From assembly GCA_903928895.1 (NCBI GenBank), contig CAIYSR010000043.1, positions 116,647 through 180,646 of the forward strand: 64,000 bases of DNA, in the 5' to 3' direction. The first letter of the stretch is position 1; the number at the start of each line of letters is the position of its first letter. The notes under the pieces are model-generated. The model worked only from the letters and a program-made list of their open reading frames with translations. It was not told where the DNA came from and made no database searches. Source of the DNA: an uncultured Rhodospirillales bacterium. Lineage in GTDB: Bacteria; Pseudomonadota; Alphaproteobacteria; Acetobacterales; Acetobacteraceae. Position numbers and translations under genes: made by a program. Shown in pieces: positions 46,581-58,568 of the stretch.

Positions 46581-47666
46581 CTATTTTCCGATCATCAGGA
46601 CCGTGAACGTCCCCGGAAAAAACGTGTTGGCATAGAACGGCCCCACCGATGTCAGAATCTTCTTTCCCATGTCGGCCGAGCCCTCGGCGGTCACGCCGTA
46701 AAGCTTCTTCGTGCGGGGGTCCATCACCAGCGTCCGCATCCCCGCCCGTGTGCCCAGCGCCTCCACCGGGCGATACACATTCGGGCTCACCTGCTCGAAC
46801 ACGTTCAGCACCGCCCCCACCCCGTTGGCGAGGAAAACCCGCTTGAGCTCGGCGTTATAGACGATCGAATCGTTCCCGCCGCCGATCTCCGCCGTATAGA
46901 CAATCTCCCCGTTGGTCGCATCCATCACCGCGAACGACGGCTTCACCGTCTCGCTGCCGCGGCAGCCCAGGAAGATCCGCTTGTTCACCCGGTCGACCAC
47001 GAGGCTGTTGGTCTGCGCGCAGCCCGGCGTCGGCCAGCTCGCGGTCAGCTCCAGCTTCTGGGTGTCGAGCCGATAGACCATGTTGGTATCGCGCGCGGCG
47101 ACGAAGAACCCGCCGGCGCCATCCGCATCCGCGCCCTCCATCTTCTTCGTCGGCAGCTTGATCACCCCCGCCCGCGTCAGCCGCGGCAGCTCAAGCACGA
47201 TCGCCTCGGTGCCGTCCTTGCCCGGCGCCATGTTCATCACGATCCGCTTGCTGGCCGGATCATAATGCCCGGTATCCAGCTCCTCGCCGAGCTTGATCGG
47301 CTCGCGCGCCTCCAGCGTGTTGAGGCTGAACGCAATGATCGTGCCGTTCTCATTGGTCGACACCCCGAGATCGAACTCGGGGATCAGGATCGCCCCATTG
47401 GAGCTCGCAGCGGAGGTGCCGCGAATGGTCTGCACCAGCCGCCGCGCCCCGATGTCGAACACCTGCAATCCGTCCTTGCGGTGGCCGATGTAGAGCCGGT
47501 CATGGGCGGCATCGAGCGAGAGATAGTCCCACGGCCCGGTGCGTCCCTCGATCACGGTGGCCTGCTCGACATGCCAGCCGTCAAAGGCCAAGGCCGGCGC
47601 CCCCGCCAGCACGGCAGCGAAACACAGCCCGCGAACGGCCACACGGCGCAGATTCGGAACGGACAT
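46581..47666 (-). CDS. Exported beta-propeller protein (YncE-like)
   Basis: Protein of 361 residues with a signal peptide (LCFAAVLAGAPALA) followed by repeats of the YVTN/YncE beta-propeller type, for example AHDRLYIGHRKDGLQVFD and VNKRIFLGCRG. Such proteins are periplasmic and of unclear function; some are found near haem and cytochrome genes. AAGGGGG six bases before the ATG at 47666 sets the start; in-frame ATGs at 47672 and earlier are poorly placed. Divergent from the TetR gene. Confidence 0.82.
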   Translation of the reverse strand: MSVPNLRRVAVRGLCFAAVLAGAPALAFDGWHVEQATVIEGRTGPWDYLSLDAAHDRLYIGHRKDGLQVFDIGARRLVQTIRGTSAASSNGAILIPEFDLGVSTNENGTIIAFSLNTLEAREPIKLGEELDTGHYDPASKRIVMNMAPGKDGTEAIVLELPRLTRAGVIKLPTKKMEGADADGAGGFFVAARDTNMVYRLDTQKLELTASWPTPGCAQTNSLVVDRVNKRIFLGCRGSETVKPSFAVMDATNGEIVYTAEIGGGNDSIVYNAELKRVFLANGVGAVLNVFEQVSPNVYRPVEALGTRAGMRTLVMDPRTKKLYGVTAEGSADMGKKILTSVGPFYANTFFPGTFTVLMIGK

Positions 47667-47812
47667 CGGCATCCCCCTTGGCGCGGCGTCCAGCGCCGTC
47701 ATCGTGTTGCGAATCATTGCAAACCCGCCCGCCCCGCGCAAGCGCCGTCACACCCGCCAGGACAGCGCACACGGCCCTTGTATTCCTTTAGATGATATCC
47801 ATCATGTAACCC

Positions 47813-48406
47813 ATGCGCGTCACCCGACAACTCCAGGCCGAACACCGCGTCGCCATGCTGCGCCAGGCCTCGCGCCTGTTTCGCGCCCACGGCCTCGCCG
47901 GCGTCTCCGTCGCCGACATCACCCACGCCGCCGGCCTCACCCATGGCGCCTTCTACGGCCATTTCGACAGCAAGTCCGCCATCGCGGCCGAGGCTTGCCG
48001 CGAATCCCTCACCCGCGCCGCCGCCCGCTGGCTCGACATCGCGGCCCAGTCCGGCGCCGACCCGCTCGCCGCCGTGATCGACGCCTACCTGTCCGAAAGC
48101 CATCGCGACCAGCCTGGTGGCGGCTGCGCACTGGCCGCACTCGGGGCCGAGACCGTGCGCGAACCCGCCATCGTCCCCGGCCTCGGTGACGGCACCGAGG
48201 CCCTGCTCGCCGCGCTGGAGCAGATCCTCGCCACCGCCCGCCCCGCTCTGGCCGCCGAACACTGCCCCGCCGCCGCCCTGGCCGTGCTCGCGGCGATGAA
48301 CGGCGGCCTGCAACTCGCCCGCGCCCTGGCCGCCCGCCCCGACCGCTCCCTCGCCGCCCTCGCCGCCGCCCGCCACGCCGCGCTGCGCGCCGCCGACCTT
48401 CCCTGA
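47813..48406 (+). CDS. TetR/AcrR family transcriptional regulator
   Basis: Repressor-type protein of 197 residues with the N-terminal TetR helix-turn-helix (about residues 8-55; VSVADITHAAGLTHGAFYGHFDSK). The C-terminal effector domain is Ala-rich and resembles regulators with GGCALAALGAE, a block common in TetR proteins that sense electrophiles or drugs. It lies 13 bases upstream of the MFS transporter gene on the same strand, so it probably controls that transporter. The region 47667-47812 is shared with the divergent beta-propeller gene. Confidence 0.9.
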   Translation: MRVTRQLQAEHRVAMLRQASRLFRAHGLAGVSVADITHAAGLTHGAFYGHFDSKSAIAAEACRESLTRAAARWLDIAAQSGADPLAAVIDAYLSESHRDQPGGGCALAALGAETVREPAIVPGLGDGTEALLAALEQILATARPALAAEHCPAAALAVLAAMNGGLQLARALAARPDRSLAALAAARHAALRAADLP

Positions 48407-48419
48407 AAGGACCGAACCC

Positions 48420-49694
48420 ATGTTCGCCGCCCGCCTCGCCCCATTCCTCGCCCGCCTCGGCATCCACTACGGCTGGGTGATGGCGGGGCTGACCTTCCTC
48501 GTCATGCTCTCGACCGCCGCCACCATGGGCTCGCCCGGCGTCTTCATCGAGCCGCTGCACGCCGAATTCGGCTGGGAAACCGGCGCCATCTCCGGCCCGC
48601 TCGGCCTGCGCTTTGCCCTCTACGGCCTGATCGCCCCCTTCGCCGCGGCCCTGATCATGCGCTACGGCGTGCGCGCGGTGGTCACCACCTCGGCCCTGCT
48701 GATCGTCGTCGGCCTCGCCGCCTCCACCCAGATGACCGCGCTGTGGCAGCTCTGGGCCACCTGGGGCGTCCTGCTCGGCCTCGCCGCCGGCATGACCGCG
48801 ATGGTCCTCGGCGCCACGGTCGCCAGCCGCTGGTTCACCGCCCGGCGCGGCCTCGTCGTCGGCATGCTCACCGCCGCCAACGCCACCGGCCAGCTCATCA
48901 TGCTGCCCATCGCCGCCTCCATCGCCACCAGCCACGGCTGGCGCTACGCCCTGATCCCGGCGGTCAGCCTGCTCGGTCTCAGCCTGGTGCTGGTCCTGCT
49001 GTTCGGCGCCGACCACCCCGGCAACCTCAACATGGCCCCCTACGGTGAAACCGCCGTGGTCCCCCCGCCGCCGCGCAGCGCCGCCGGCGCCGTGCGCACC
49101 AGCCTCGCCGCCCTGGCCGAAGGCTCCCGCTCGCCGCTGTTCTGGGTGCTGGCCTTCACCTTCTTCATCTGCGGCCTGTCGACCGGCGGGCTGATCCAGA
49201 GCCACTTCATCCCGCTCTGCCACGACTACGGCATCCCCAACGTCGAGGCCGCCTCTATCCTGGCCATCATTGGCGCCTTCGACTTCGTCGGCACCATCGC
49301 CTCGGGCTGGCTGTCCGACCGCTACGACAATCGCTGGCTGCTGTTCTGGTACTACGGGCTGCGCGGCATCTCCCTGATCCTGCTGCCCTATTCCGGCTTC
49401 AGCTTCGTCGGCCTGATGATCTTCGGCGTCTTCTACGGGCTCGACTGGGTGGCCACCGTGCCGCCCACGGTGCGCCTCGCCGCCGGCGGTTTCGGGCGCG
49501 AGAAGGCGCCGCTGATGTTCGGCTGGATCTTCGCCAGCCACCAGATCGGCTCCGCCTTCGCCGTCGTCGCCGCCGGCGTCTCGCGCGATGCGCTGGCGAG
49601 CTACCTGCCCGCCTTCTTCGTCGCCGGCCTCGCCTGCCTCCTCGCCTCGGCCCTGGTGATCATGTTGCGCCGCCCGGCCCGCGCAACGGCCTGA
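48420..49694 (+). CDS. MFS transporter (OFA/monocarboxylate-like)
   Basis: Twelve-helix major facilitator protein of 424 residues. The N-terminal part (LGIHYGWVMAGLTFLVML, GSPGVFIEPLHAEFGW) and the RWFTARRGLVVGMLTAANATGQ block are typical of the oxalate/formate antiporter and monocarboxylate branch, not of drug/H+ antiporters. The A-like motif GWLSDRYDNRWLL is in the second half. The substrate is probably an organic acid, by family only. It forms a pair with the upstream TetR gene. Confidence 0.87.
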   Translation: MFAARLAPFLARLGIHYGWVMAGLTFLVMLSTAATMGSPGVFIEPLHAEFGWETGAISGPLGLRFALYGLIAPFAAALIMRYGVRAVVTTSALLIVVGLAASTQMTALWQLWATWGVLLGLAAGMTAMVLGATVASRWFTARRGLVVGMLTAANATGQLIMLPIAASIATSHGWRYALIPAVSLLGLSLVLVLLFGADHPGNLNMAPYGETAVVPPPPRSAAGAVRTSLAALAEGSRSPLFWVLAFTFFICGLSTGGLIQSHFIPLCHDYGIPNVEAASILAIIGAFDFVGTIASGWLSDRYDNRWLLFWYYGLRGISLILLPYSGFSFVGLMIFGVFYGLDWVATVPPTVRLAAGGFGREKAPLMFGWIFASHQIGSAFAVVAAGVSRDALASYLPAFFVAGLACLLASALVIMLRRPARATA

Positions 49695-49814
49695 CCGCAG
49701 GACGCCATGGCCATCATCGGCCGGCCTCCGGCGACTGAAACCTTTGCCTTTCTCGCCGCTCCGCGGTATCCGCAACCGTTCCTGGACGGATGCGCCGGGG
49801 CGGGAGTGGATCGG

Positions 49815-51287
49815 ATGATGCGTCGCGTCGCCCTGCTGGCCTGGCTCATCGCGCCCCTGCTCGCGGTCCTCCCCGCGAGCCTGGCGACGGCCCAGACCGG
49901 CATGTCCGGCTACGACATGGCCAAGGCGATGGTCGAGCGCGTCGTCCGCGTCACCGGCCGGCAAACCCCCGGCATCGCCGGGCAGACCGGCTACGGACTG
50001 ATCGTGGGCCAGGAAGCCAACGCCAGCGGCGAGACCGTGCTGGTGGTGATCGTGCCCTATACCGTGGTCCGCGATCCGGAACGGCCAGGCACCGTCTTCC
50101 AGCCGCCCGCGCTCGCCTTCTCCGACGCGCCGCTGCGCCTGGTCGCCGCCACGCTGTTGCCGGAGCAGTTGCCGCCCGAGCGCGGCAATCTCAGCGTGCT
50201 CCACGTGGCCAAGCCCGCCACCTTCAAGGCCGGCGCCGCCATGATGGCCGATCCCGGTTCGGTGCTGCCCGGGGTGCCGGTCTGGCAGGTCGGCAACACG
50301 ACCGATTTCCCGCCCGCCACCGCCGCCGCCCGCCTCGCCTACCAGGACCAGGTCGGCTGGCTGCTGTTCGAGGGCATCGACAACGCCCCCGTCGCCATCG
50401 GCGCCGCGGTGGTCGGCGAGCACGGACTGGTCGGCCTCGCCATGGGCCCCTCGCCCGCCGACCCGATTGTCACCCGCGTGCTGCCGCTGCCCTTCATCTC
50501 GGTGCGCACCCGCGCCTGGGGCCACAACTGGGACATCCCGCTCGAAAGCAACGCCGGCGCGCGCGGCATCACCGTCGGCCCGACCCGCTACAACAATCCC
50601 CGCCAGGCCGATGGCATGGCCCTCGCGCCGATCAACCTCATCCCCCTTCTCGCCGCCGAGGCCTCCGCCCGCAGCAGCTGGACCCCGGAAGGCGCCATGG
50701 TCTCGCCCTGGTACGACCGCGCCACCCGCCTGTTCGCCTCGCCCCGGCGCGAAGCCACCGTGGTCGGCGTCATCCCGGCCGGGCGCTATCTGCCCGAGGA
50801 GCGCTGGCGCGACGGCGCCTACACCGTGCTCGGCAAGCTCGACGGCGGCGCCTGGTTCCAGGTCGCCACCTCCGGCCAGCCGCTCGGCTACGTGAACGGA
50901 TCCGACGTGGTCGAGATCTGGCCGCTGCTGCAAACCGCCGGCCTCGGCGGCGGCAAGGTGGTGCGCGAGTGGAACGGCGCCGGCGGCAGGAACGCCCTGC
51001 TGCGCGACACCGGCACCGCGTTCGAGCTCGAAACCACCGCCCAGTGCAACCTGCCGCGCTGCCTGAGCGCCATCCTCTACACCCCGGCGCCGCCGCAGAC
51101 CGGCGCCATCGTGCCCGCCTTCCAGGTCGCCCCCCTGCGTGGCGTCTGGCACAAGGGCGACCTCGTCAGCCTGCGCGCCCTGCTGCCGCGCCGGGTGATC
51201 GAAACCGAAGGCACCCGCCTCTACGCCTGCCTCGGCGGCGAGATCGCCTGCACCGAGGAACTGATCTACCCGCCCCCTGCCCGTTGA
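49815..51287 (+). CDS. Exported protein with a degenerate trypsin-like domain and an SH3 domain
   Basis: Protein of 490 residues, function not recognised. A signal peptide (LLAWLIAPLLAVLPASLATAQ) is followed by a segment that looks like a trypsin/HtrA-type barrel: GYGLIVGQ and VVIVPYTVV occupy the places of the usual G-G-F-V-V and catalytic-His strands, and GAAVVGEHGLVGLAMG the catalytic-Ser region, but neither the His nor the Ser is present, so it is probably not a protease. A bacterial SH3 domain (about residues 300-368; ATRLFASPRREATVVG) follows, and a C-terminal part with four cysteines. GGGAG at 49802-49806 sets the start at 49815 over ATG 49707. Confidence 0.7.
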   Translation: MMRRVALLAWLIAPLLAVLPASLATAQTGMSGYDMAKAMVERVVRVTGRQTPGIAGQTGYGLIVGQEANASGETVLVVIVPYTVVRDPERPGTVFQPPALAFSDAPLRLVAATLLPEQLPPERGNLSVLHVAKPATFKAGAAMMADPGSVLPGVPVWQVGNTTDFPPATAAARLAYQDQVGWLLFEGIDNAPVAIGAAVVGEHGLVGLAMGPSPADPIVTRVLPLPFISVRTRAWGHNWDIPLESNAGARGITVGPTRYNNPRQADGMALAPINLIPLLAAEASARSSWTPEGAMVSPWYDRATRLFASPRREATVVGVIPAGRYLPEERWRDGAYTVLGKLDGGAWFQVATSGQPLGYVNGSDVVEIWPLLQTAGLGGGKVVREWNGAGGRNALLRDTGTAFELETTAQCNLPRCLSAILYTPAPPQTGAIVPAFQVAPLRGVWHKGDLVSLRALLPRRVIETEGTRLYACLGGEIACTEELIYPPPAR

Positions 51288-51365
51288 CCGATCGCGCTTT
51301 CTTGCGGCCGCGTCTTGCCTCGCCGCCCGCCCGCTTCTAAGAGCGGCGCGCGAGAAGGAGGTCCC

Positions 51366-53402
51366 ATGGCCGCGATCGACAACGCTACCGCCGACAATCC
51401 CGCCCTGGCTGCGCAGGCCGCGATCCTGGCGCGCCCGGCCGGTCGGGAACGTCACATGGCCGATGCGCTGCGCGCACTCGCCATCGACGCCGTGGAAGCC
51501 GCCAAATCCGGCCACCCCGGCATGCCGATGGGCATGGCCGATGTGGCGACGGTGCTGTGGTCGCGCTTCCTGAAATTCGACTCGGCCGACCCCCACTGGC
51601 CCGACCGCGACCGCTTCGTGCTCTCCGCCGGCCACGGCTCCATGCTGCTCTACGGCCTGCTGCATGTGACCGGCCACGCCGGCATGGGCATCGAGGAGTT
51701 GAAACGCTTCCGCCAGCTCCACTCCCCCGCCGCCGGCCACCCCGAATTCGGCGAACACCCCGCCATCGAGACCACCACCGGTCCGCTCGGCCAGGGCCTC
51801 GCCACCGCCGTCGGCATGGCGCTCGCCGAGCGCCTGCTCGCCGCCCGCTTCGGCAAGTCGCTGGTCGATCACCGCACCTGGGTGATCGCCTCCGACGGCG
51901 ACCTGATGGAGGGCATCAGCCACGAGGCCGGCGGCCTCGCCGGCCACCTCAAGCTCGACCGCCTGACCGTGCTGTGGGACGACAACGCCATCTCCATCGA
52001 CGGCGACACCGCCATCTCCACCTCCGAGGATGTGCTGAAACGCTTCGCCGCCTATGGCTGGGCGACCAAGCGCGTCGACGGGCACGACCCCGCCCAGATC
52101 GCCGCCGCCCTCTCCATGGCGATGCGCTCCAAGAAGCCGACCCTGATCGCCTGCAAAACCATCATCGGCCTCGGCGCCCCCACCAAGGCCGGCACCGCCG
52201 GGGTCCATGGCGCCCCGCTCGGCGCCGCCGAGGCCCAGGCCGCCAAGGCCGCGCTCGGCTGGACCGCCGCCCCCTTCGAAATCCCCGAAGAGATCGCCGC
52301 CGACTGGCACGCCGCCGGCGCCCGCGGCGCCACCCCACGGCGGTCCTGGCTCAAGCGGATGGCGCATCATCCGCACAAGGCCGAGTTCGAGCGCGTCATC
52401 GCCGGGCGCCTGCCGGAGAATTTCCACGAAACCATCGCCACCCTGCGCGCTGACCTCGCCACCGGCCGGCCCAAGCTGGCCTCGCGCCAGGCCAGCCAGC
52501 GCGTGCTGGAATCCCAGGTCCCCGCGATTCCGGAACTGATCGGCGGCTCGGCCGACCTGACCGGCTCCAACCTCACGCTGGTCAAGGGCATGGGCAGCGT
52601 CGCCCCCGGCAACTTCGCCGGACGCTACATCCACTGGGGCATCCGCGAACACGGCATGGCCGCCGCGATGAACGGCATGGCGCTGCATGGCGGCCTCATC
52701 CCCTATTCCGGCACCTTCTTCGTCTTCACCGACTACATGCGCCCCGCCATCCGCCTCGCCGCCCTGATGCGCCAGCGCGTGATCCATGTGCTCACCCACG
52801 ACTCGATCGGCCTCGGCGAGGACGGCCCGACCCACCAGCCGGTCGAACACCTCGCCGCGATGCGGGCGATGCCCAACGTCTTCATGTTCCGCCCCGCCGA
52901 CGCCATGGAAACCGCGGAATGCTGGGAACTCGCGCTCCGCCGCGCCGACGGGCCGAGCCTGCTCGCGCTCTCGCGCCAGGGCCTGCCGGCGATGCGCACC
53001 GACACCGGCGAGAACCGCTCCGCCCGCGGCGGCTACGTGCTGGCCGAGGCCGAGGGCCCCCGCGCGGCAACGCTGATCGCCACCGGCAGCGAAGTCGCCA
53101 TCGCCATGGCCGCGCGCGAAGCCCTGGCCGCCGAGGGCATCCAGGCGGCCGTGGTCTCGCTGCCGTGCTGGGAGCTGTTCGCCTTGCAGGACGAGGCCTA
53201 TCGCGCCGGCGTGCTCGGCACCGCGCTGCGCGTCGGCGTCGAGGCAGCCAGCGGATTTGGCTGGGAGCGCTGGCTCGGCCCCGATGGTATTTTCATCGGC
53301 ATGAGCGGATTCGGCGCCTCGGCCCCCTTTGAGGATTTGTACCGATATTTCGGCATCACCGCCGATGCTATTGCAACCGCGGTCAAGCGCCGGCTCGGCT
53401 AA
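51366..53402 (+). CDS. tkt: Transketolase
   Basis: Thiamine-diphosphate enzyme of 678 residues exchanging two-carbon units between sugar phosphates in the pentose phosphate or Calvin cycle. [19 protein letters not shown] begins the cofactor domain, [19 protein letters not shown] is the TPP/Mg motif, and [13 protein letters not shown] contains the catalytic glutamate. AAGGAGG just upstream gives ATG 51366. First gene of tkt-gap-pgk, 23 bases before gap. It depends on the cofactor whose synthesis starts with thiC downstream. Confidence 0.95.
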   Translation: MAAIDNATADNPALAAQAAILARPAGRERHMADALRALAIDAVEAAKSGHPGMPMGMADVATVLWSRFLKFDSADPHWPDRDRFVLSAGHGSMLLYGLLHVTGHAGMGIEELKRFRQLHSPAAGHPEFGEHPAIETTTGPLGQGLATAVGMALAERLLAARFGKSLVDHRTWVIASDGDLMEGISHEAGGLAGHLKLDRLTVLWDDNAISIDGDTAISTSEDVLKRFAAYGWATKRVDGHDPAQIAAALSMAMRSKKPTLIACKTIIGLGAPTKAGTAGVHGAPLGAAEAQAAKAALGWTAAPFEIPEEIAADWHAAGARGATPRRSWLKRMAHHPHKAEFERVIAGRLPENFHETIATLRADLATGRPKLASRQASQRVLESQVPAIPELIGGSADLTGSNLTLVKGMGSVAPGNFAGRYIHWGIREHGMAAAMNGMALHGGLIPYSGTFFVFTDYMRPAIRLAALMRQRVIHVLTHDSIGLGEDGPTHQPVEHLAAMRAMPNVFMFRPADAMETAECWELALRRADGPSLLALSRQGLPAMRTDTGENRSARGGYVLAEAEGPRAATLIATGSEVAIAMAAREALAAEGIQAAVVSLPCWELFALQDEAYRAGVLGTALRVGVEAASGFGWERWLGPDGIFIGMSGFGASAPFEDLYRYFGITADAIATAVKRRLG

Positions 53403-53425
53403 AACCGCCCAACAGGAGAAAACAC

Positions 53426-54439
53426 ATGGCCGTCAAGGTCGCCATCAACGGGTTCGGGCGCATCGGCCGCCTGGTGCTGCGTTCGCTAATCGAAAGCGGG
53501 CGCACGGACGTGGTTCCGGTCGCCATCAATGACCTCGGCTCGGTCGAGGCCAACGCCCATCTGTTCCGCTACGACAGCGTCCACGGCCGCTTCCCCGGCG
53601 AGGTCCATGTCGACGGCCAGACCATCACCATCACCCATAACGGCCGCACCTACGGCCCCATCACCGTCTCCGCCGAGCGCGACCCGACCAAGGTTCCCTA
53701 CCAGGGCGTCGACGTGGCGATGGAATGCACCGGCATCTTCGCCAGCAAGGAGAAGGCCTCCGCCCTGCTTCAGGCCGGCGCCCGCAAGGTGCTGATCTCG
53801 GCCCCGGCCGACAATGTCGATGCCACCATCGTCTACGGCGTCAACCAGAACATCCTCACCCGCGACATGACGGTGATCTCCAACGCCTCCTGCACCACCA
53901 ACTGCCTGGCCCCGGTGGCCAAGGTGCTGCACGACAATTTCGGCATCCTGCGCGGCTACATGGTCACCATCCACGCCTACACCGGCGACCAGAACACGGT
54001 GGACACCCTGCACAAGGACCTCCACCGCGCCCGCGCCGCCGCGGTCTCGATGATCCCGACCTCCACTGGCGCCGCCCGCGCCGTCGGCCTCGTCCTGCCT
54101 GAATTGAAGGGCAAGCTCGACGGCACCTCGATCCGCGTGCCGACGCCCAACGTCTCCGTCATCTCGCTCGACGTGAACCTCGCCAAGCCGGCCACCAAGG
54201 ACGAGATCAACGCCGCCATGAAGGCCGCCTCCGAAGGCGCCCTCAAGGGCATCCTCGGCTACAACACCGCGCCGCTGGTCTCCATCGACTTCAACCACAA
54301 CCCGGCCTCGTCCACCTTCGATGCCACCCAGACCGCCGTGGTCGACGGCTCGCTCGCCCGCGTGCTCAGCTGGTACGACAACGAGTGGGGCTTCTCCAAC
54401 CGCATGTCGGACACCGCCGCCCTGTTCGGCAGCCTCTGA
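53426..54439 (+). CDS. gap: Glyceraldehyde-3-phosphate dehydrogenase
   Basis: Glycolytic/gluconeogenic enzyme of 337 residues. [16 protein letters not shown] is the NAD-binding start, the catalytic Cys is in [10 protein letters not shown], and [13 protein letters not shown] near the end is the standard signature. A GGAGAAAA ribosome binding site precedes it. A perfect hairpin separates it from pgk, which may lower or adjust downstream transcription. Confidence 0.96.
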   Translation: MAVKVAINGFGRIGRLVLRSLIESGRTDVVPVAINDLGSVEANAHLFRYDSVHGRFPGEVHVDGQTITITHNGRTYGPITVSAERDPTKVPYQGVDVAMECTGIFASKEKASALLQAGARKVLISAPADNVDATIVYGVNQNILTRDMTVISNASCTTNCLAPVAKVLHDNFGILRGYMVTIHAYTGDQNTVDTLHKDLHRARAAAVSMIPTSTGAARAVGLVLPELKGKLDGTSIRVPTPNVSVISLDVNLAKPATKDEINAAMKAASEGALKGILGYNTAPLVSIDFNHNPASSTFDATQTAVVDGSLARVLSWYDNEWGFSNRMSDTAALFGSL

Positions 54440-54447
54440 TCTGATCC

Positions 54448-54476
54448 AGGAAGGCCGGACGCTGCCCGGCCTTCCT
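54448..54476 (+). terminator. Perfect hairpin between gap and pgk
   Basis: AGGAAGGCCGG (54448-54458) pairs with CCGGCCTTCCT (54466-54476) around a seven-base loop. No T-run follows; the pgk ribosome binding site GGAG begins four bases later at 54480. It may be a partial terminator, a processing site, or a stabiliser of the gap message. Confidence 0.55.
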
Positions 54477-54490
54477 CCCGGAGACATGAC

Positions 54491-55681
54491 ATGACCTTCC
54501 GCACTCTCGACGGCCTCGACGTCGCCGGCAAGCGCGTCCTCCTGCGCGCCGATCTCAACGTCCCCGTCCGCGACGGCCACATCACCGACCTCACCCGCAT
54601 CGAGCGCCTGTGCCCCACCATCCGCGAATTGTCGGACAAGGGCGCCCGGGTCATCGTCTGCTCGCATTTCGACCGCCCCAAGGGCAAGCGCGTCCCCGCC
54701 ATGTCCCTCGCCCCCATGGCCGCAGCCCTGGCCACGGTCCTCGGCCGCCCCGTCGCCTTCGCCGATGACTGCATCGGTGCCCCCGCCGCCACCGTCATCG
54801 CCGGTCTCGGCAACGGCGATGTCGCGGTGCTCGAAAACACCCGCTTCCACCCCGGCGAGGAAAAAAACGACCCCGCATTCAGCGCCGAACTGGCCAAGCT
54901 CGCCGATCTCTTCGTCAACGACGCCTTCTCCGCCGCCCATCGCGCCCACGCCTCCACCGAAGGTGTCGCCCATCTGCTGCCATCCTGCGCCGGCCGCCTC
55001 ATGCAGGCCGAACTGGACGCCCTCGGCCGCGCCCTGCTCCACCCCGAGCGCCCGGTGATGGCCATCGTCGGCGGCGCCAAGGTCTCCACCAAGCTCGACC
55101 TGCTCGGCAACCTGGTCGGCAAGGTCGATATCCTGGTGATCGGCGGCGCCATGGCCAACACCTTCCTCTCCGCCCAGGGCATCGCCGTCGGCAAATCCCT
55201 CCAGGAAGGCGAGATGCACGCCACCGCACGTGACATCCTGGACAAGGCCAAGGCCGCCGCCTGCCGCATCCTGCTGCCCGTCGATGCCGTCACCGCCACC
55301 GAATTCCGCGCCAATCCGCCGGTTTCCACCGTCCCGGTGGGCCAGGTCGCCGCCGATGCGATGATTCTCGACGTCGGCCCCGCCACCGTCGCCGCCTTGG
55401 TCGCCACCCTCGCCGAGGTCAAGACCCTGGTGTGGAACGGCCCGCTCGGCGCCTTCGAAACCGCCCCCTTCGATGCCGCCACCATGGCCCTCGCCCATGC
55501 CGTCGCGGCGGCCACCACGGCCGGCCACCTGGTCAGCGTCGCCGGCGGCGGCGACACCGTCTCCGCCCTGCGTCAGGCCGGCGTCTCGGAGCAGATGACC
55601 TACGTCTCCTCGGCCGGGGGCGCCTTCCTCGAATGGCTCGAAGGCAAGGTCCTGCCCGGCGTCGCCGCGCTGTCGAATTAA
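54491..55681 (+). CDS. pgk: Phosphoglycerate kinase
   Basis: Two-domain kinase of 396 residues interconverting 1,3-bisphosphoglycerate and 3-phosphoglycerate. [19 protein letters not shown] is the PGK signature; LLENTRF-like [12 protein letters not shown] and the C-terminal [15 protein letters not shown] nucleotide loop complete it. GGAG at 54480-54483 sets the start. Codons end almost always in C. After it comes an AT-rich patch and an 890-base gap before thiC. Confidence 0.96.
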   Translation: MTFRTLDGLDVAGKRVLLRADLNVPVRDGHITDLTRIERLCPTIRELSDKGARVIVCSHFDRPKGKRVPAMSLAPMAAALATVLGRPVAFADDCIGAPAATVIAGLGNGDVAVLENTRFHPGEEKNDPAFSAELAKLADLFVNDAFSAAHRAHASTEGVAHLLPSCAGRLMQAELDALGRALLHPERPVMAIVGGAKVSTKLDLLGNLVGKVDILVIGGAMANTFLSAQGIAVGKSLQEGEMHATARDILDKAKAAACRILLPVDAVTATEFRANPPVSTVPVGQVAADAMILDVGPATVAALVATLAEVKTLVWNGPLGAFETAPFDAATMALAHAVAAATTAGHLVSVAGGGDTVSALRQAGVSEQMTYVSSAGGAFLEWLEGKVLPGVAALSN

Positions 55682-55760
55682 GACTCGTTAATATTTTATA
55701 GACAATTGCCTCAAAAATAATGCAGGGTGGCGCCCGTTCCTGGTAACGGTTCCTTCACCA

Positions 55761-55991
55761 ATGCGTCCCAGACTGCTGCGCATGATATCGCCCCATTCCC
55801 TTTCCGCCTTCTCGGCGAGTATCGCCAATGGCGGGATCGCGGCCGCCGGCCCCGTGCAAAAAGCACGCAGCCAGCAGCCCCCAGCGCCGGGCCCGGCGCC
55901 GGCCCCGCAAAGCACGGGCCCGGCGCCGGGTACGCCGCGCCAGCCCGGCCAGCTCCTGCCCCGGGGCTCGCTCCTCGATCTGACGGTCTGA
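55761..55991 (+). CDS. Possible small Pro-rich protein (76 codons)
   Basis: A 76-codon frame with mostly G/C third positions. The middle is Pro/Ala/Gly-rich (PAPGPAPAPQ) because of a repeated GGGCCCGGCGCCGG unit (near 55890 and 55918), and it ends in LPRGSLLDLTV. I have an impression that short Acetobacteraceae proteins end in such a PRGSLLD motif but cannot verify it. No ribosome binding site is visible. The function is unknown and the frame could be chance in GC-rich DNA. Confidence 0.3.
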   Translation: MRPRLLRMISPHSLSAFSASIANGGIAAAGPVQKARSQQPPAPGPAPAPQSTGPAPGTPRQPGQLLPRGSLLDLTV

Positions 55992-56074
55992 CCGCGTGCC
56001 GCCGGCCGATCCGCCGGCGCAACACCAGCAACGCCATCGCCTCACAAAGCGCGCCTCCAGACGGCGGGAAGGTC

Positions 56075-56118
56075 AGGAAAGCGCTTCTTTTTTTGGAAAA
56101 AAAGAAGCAAAAAAACTT
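56075..56118 (-). repeat. Hairpin repeat with T-run/A-run arms, copy 2
   Basis: Perfect twelve-base arms GCTTCTTTTTTT (56083-56094) and AAAAAAAGAAGC (56097-56108) with GG between. Its reverse complement matches the repeat at 6736-6785, including the flanking AAGTTTTT and the GCTTTCC-like side. It may work as a terminator on either strand. Confidence 0.65.
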
Positions 56119-56402
56119 GGCTTATGCTTGCGGTTGGATCGACGTCCTCCTGGGAAAAGCCCTGATCCCCTGTGCCGGGAGCGGCGAAGCCATCAACCCT
56201 TCGCGCCCGGAGGACATCCCCGTTTCGCGGTATTGAAGGCCTGCGGCGCAACCGAAGGAAGACGATATCACCTGAAGGCCAGCGCCCCGGCCGCGAGCCG
56301 TGACGGGTTCCAAGGGGCCCCTGCCCCTTGGCCGCCGGAGGCCGCTTGCCTTCCGGCGATCCCCCCAGGTTGACAGCCCCCCCGGTTCCGTGGATTTGTG
56401 AC

Positions 56403-58496
<2,094 letters not shown>

Positions 58497-58536
58497 GCGA
58501 GGCGGTCTTCCGTGGCACCTATTCATCAAACGAGAT

Positions 58537-58565
58537 GGCCGGGCCCCAAAGCCCGGCCTTTTTTT
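58537..58565 (+). terminator. Rho-independent terminator after thiC
   Basis: GGCCGGGC (58537-58544) pairs with GCCCGGCC (58551-58558) around CCCAAA and is followed by seven T. It lies 41 bases past the thiC stop, right at the end of the convergent 58569-58973 gene. Confidence 0.85.
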
Positions 58566-58568
58566 GTC

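Larger units (their letters stand above)
55682..56402. other. Intergenic region between pgk and the TPP riboswitch
   Basis: About 720 bases without a secure gene. It starts with an AT-rich patch (55682-55730), then holds a possible small Pro-rich ORF (55761-55991), the second copy of the T-run/A-run hairpin repeat (56075-56118) and, near 56310-56330, a small GC-rich inverted repeat (AAGGGGC.. with GCCCCTT). No tRNA or further coding frame was seen. Confidence 0.55.

Noticed and set aside
43541..47795. Long plus-strand frames (706 and 652 codons) over the bc1 operon, hemF and the beta-propeller gene
   Set aside because: Rich in Arg/His/Pro with no motif; they cross several genes whose products are certain.
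48009..52850. 1613-codon open frame on the minus strand
   Set aside because: It lies opposite the TetR, MFS, SH3-protein and transketolase genes. Its product is Gly/Ala/Asp/His/Arg-rich with no fold or motif, as expected for the antisense frame of GC-rich, C-ending genes.
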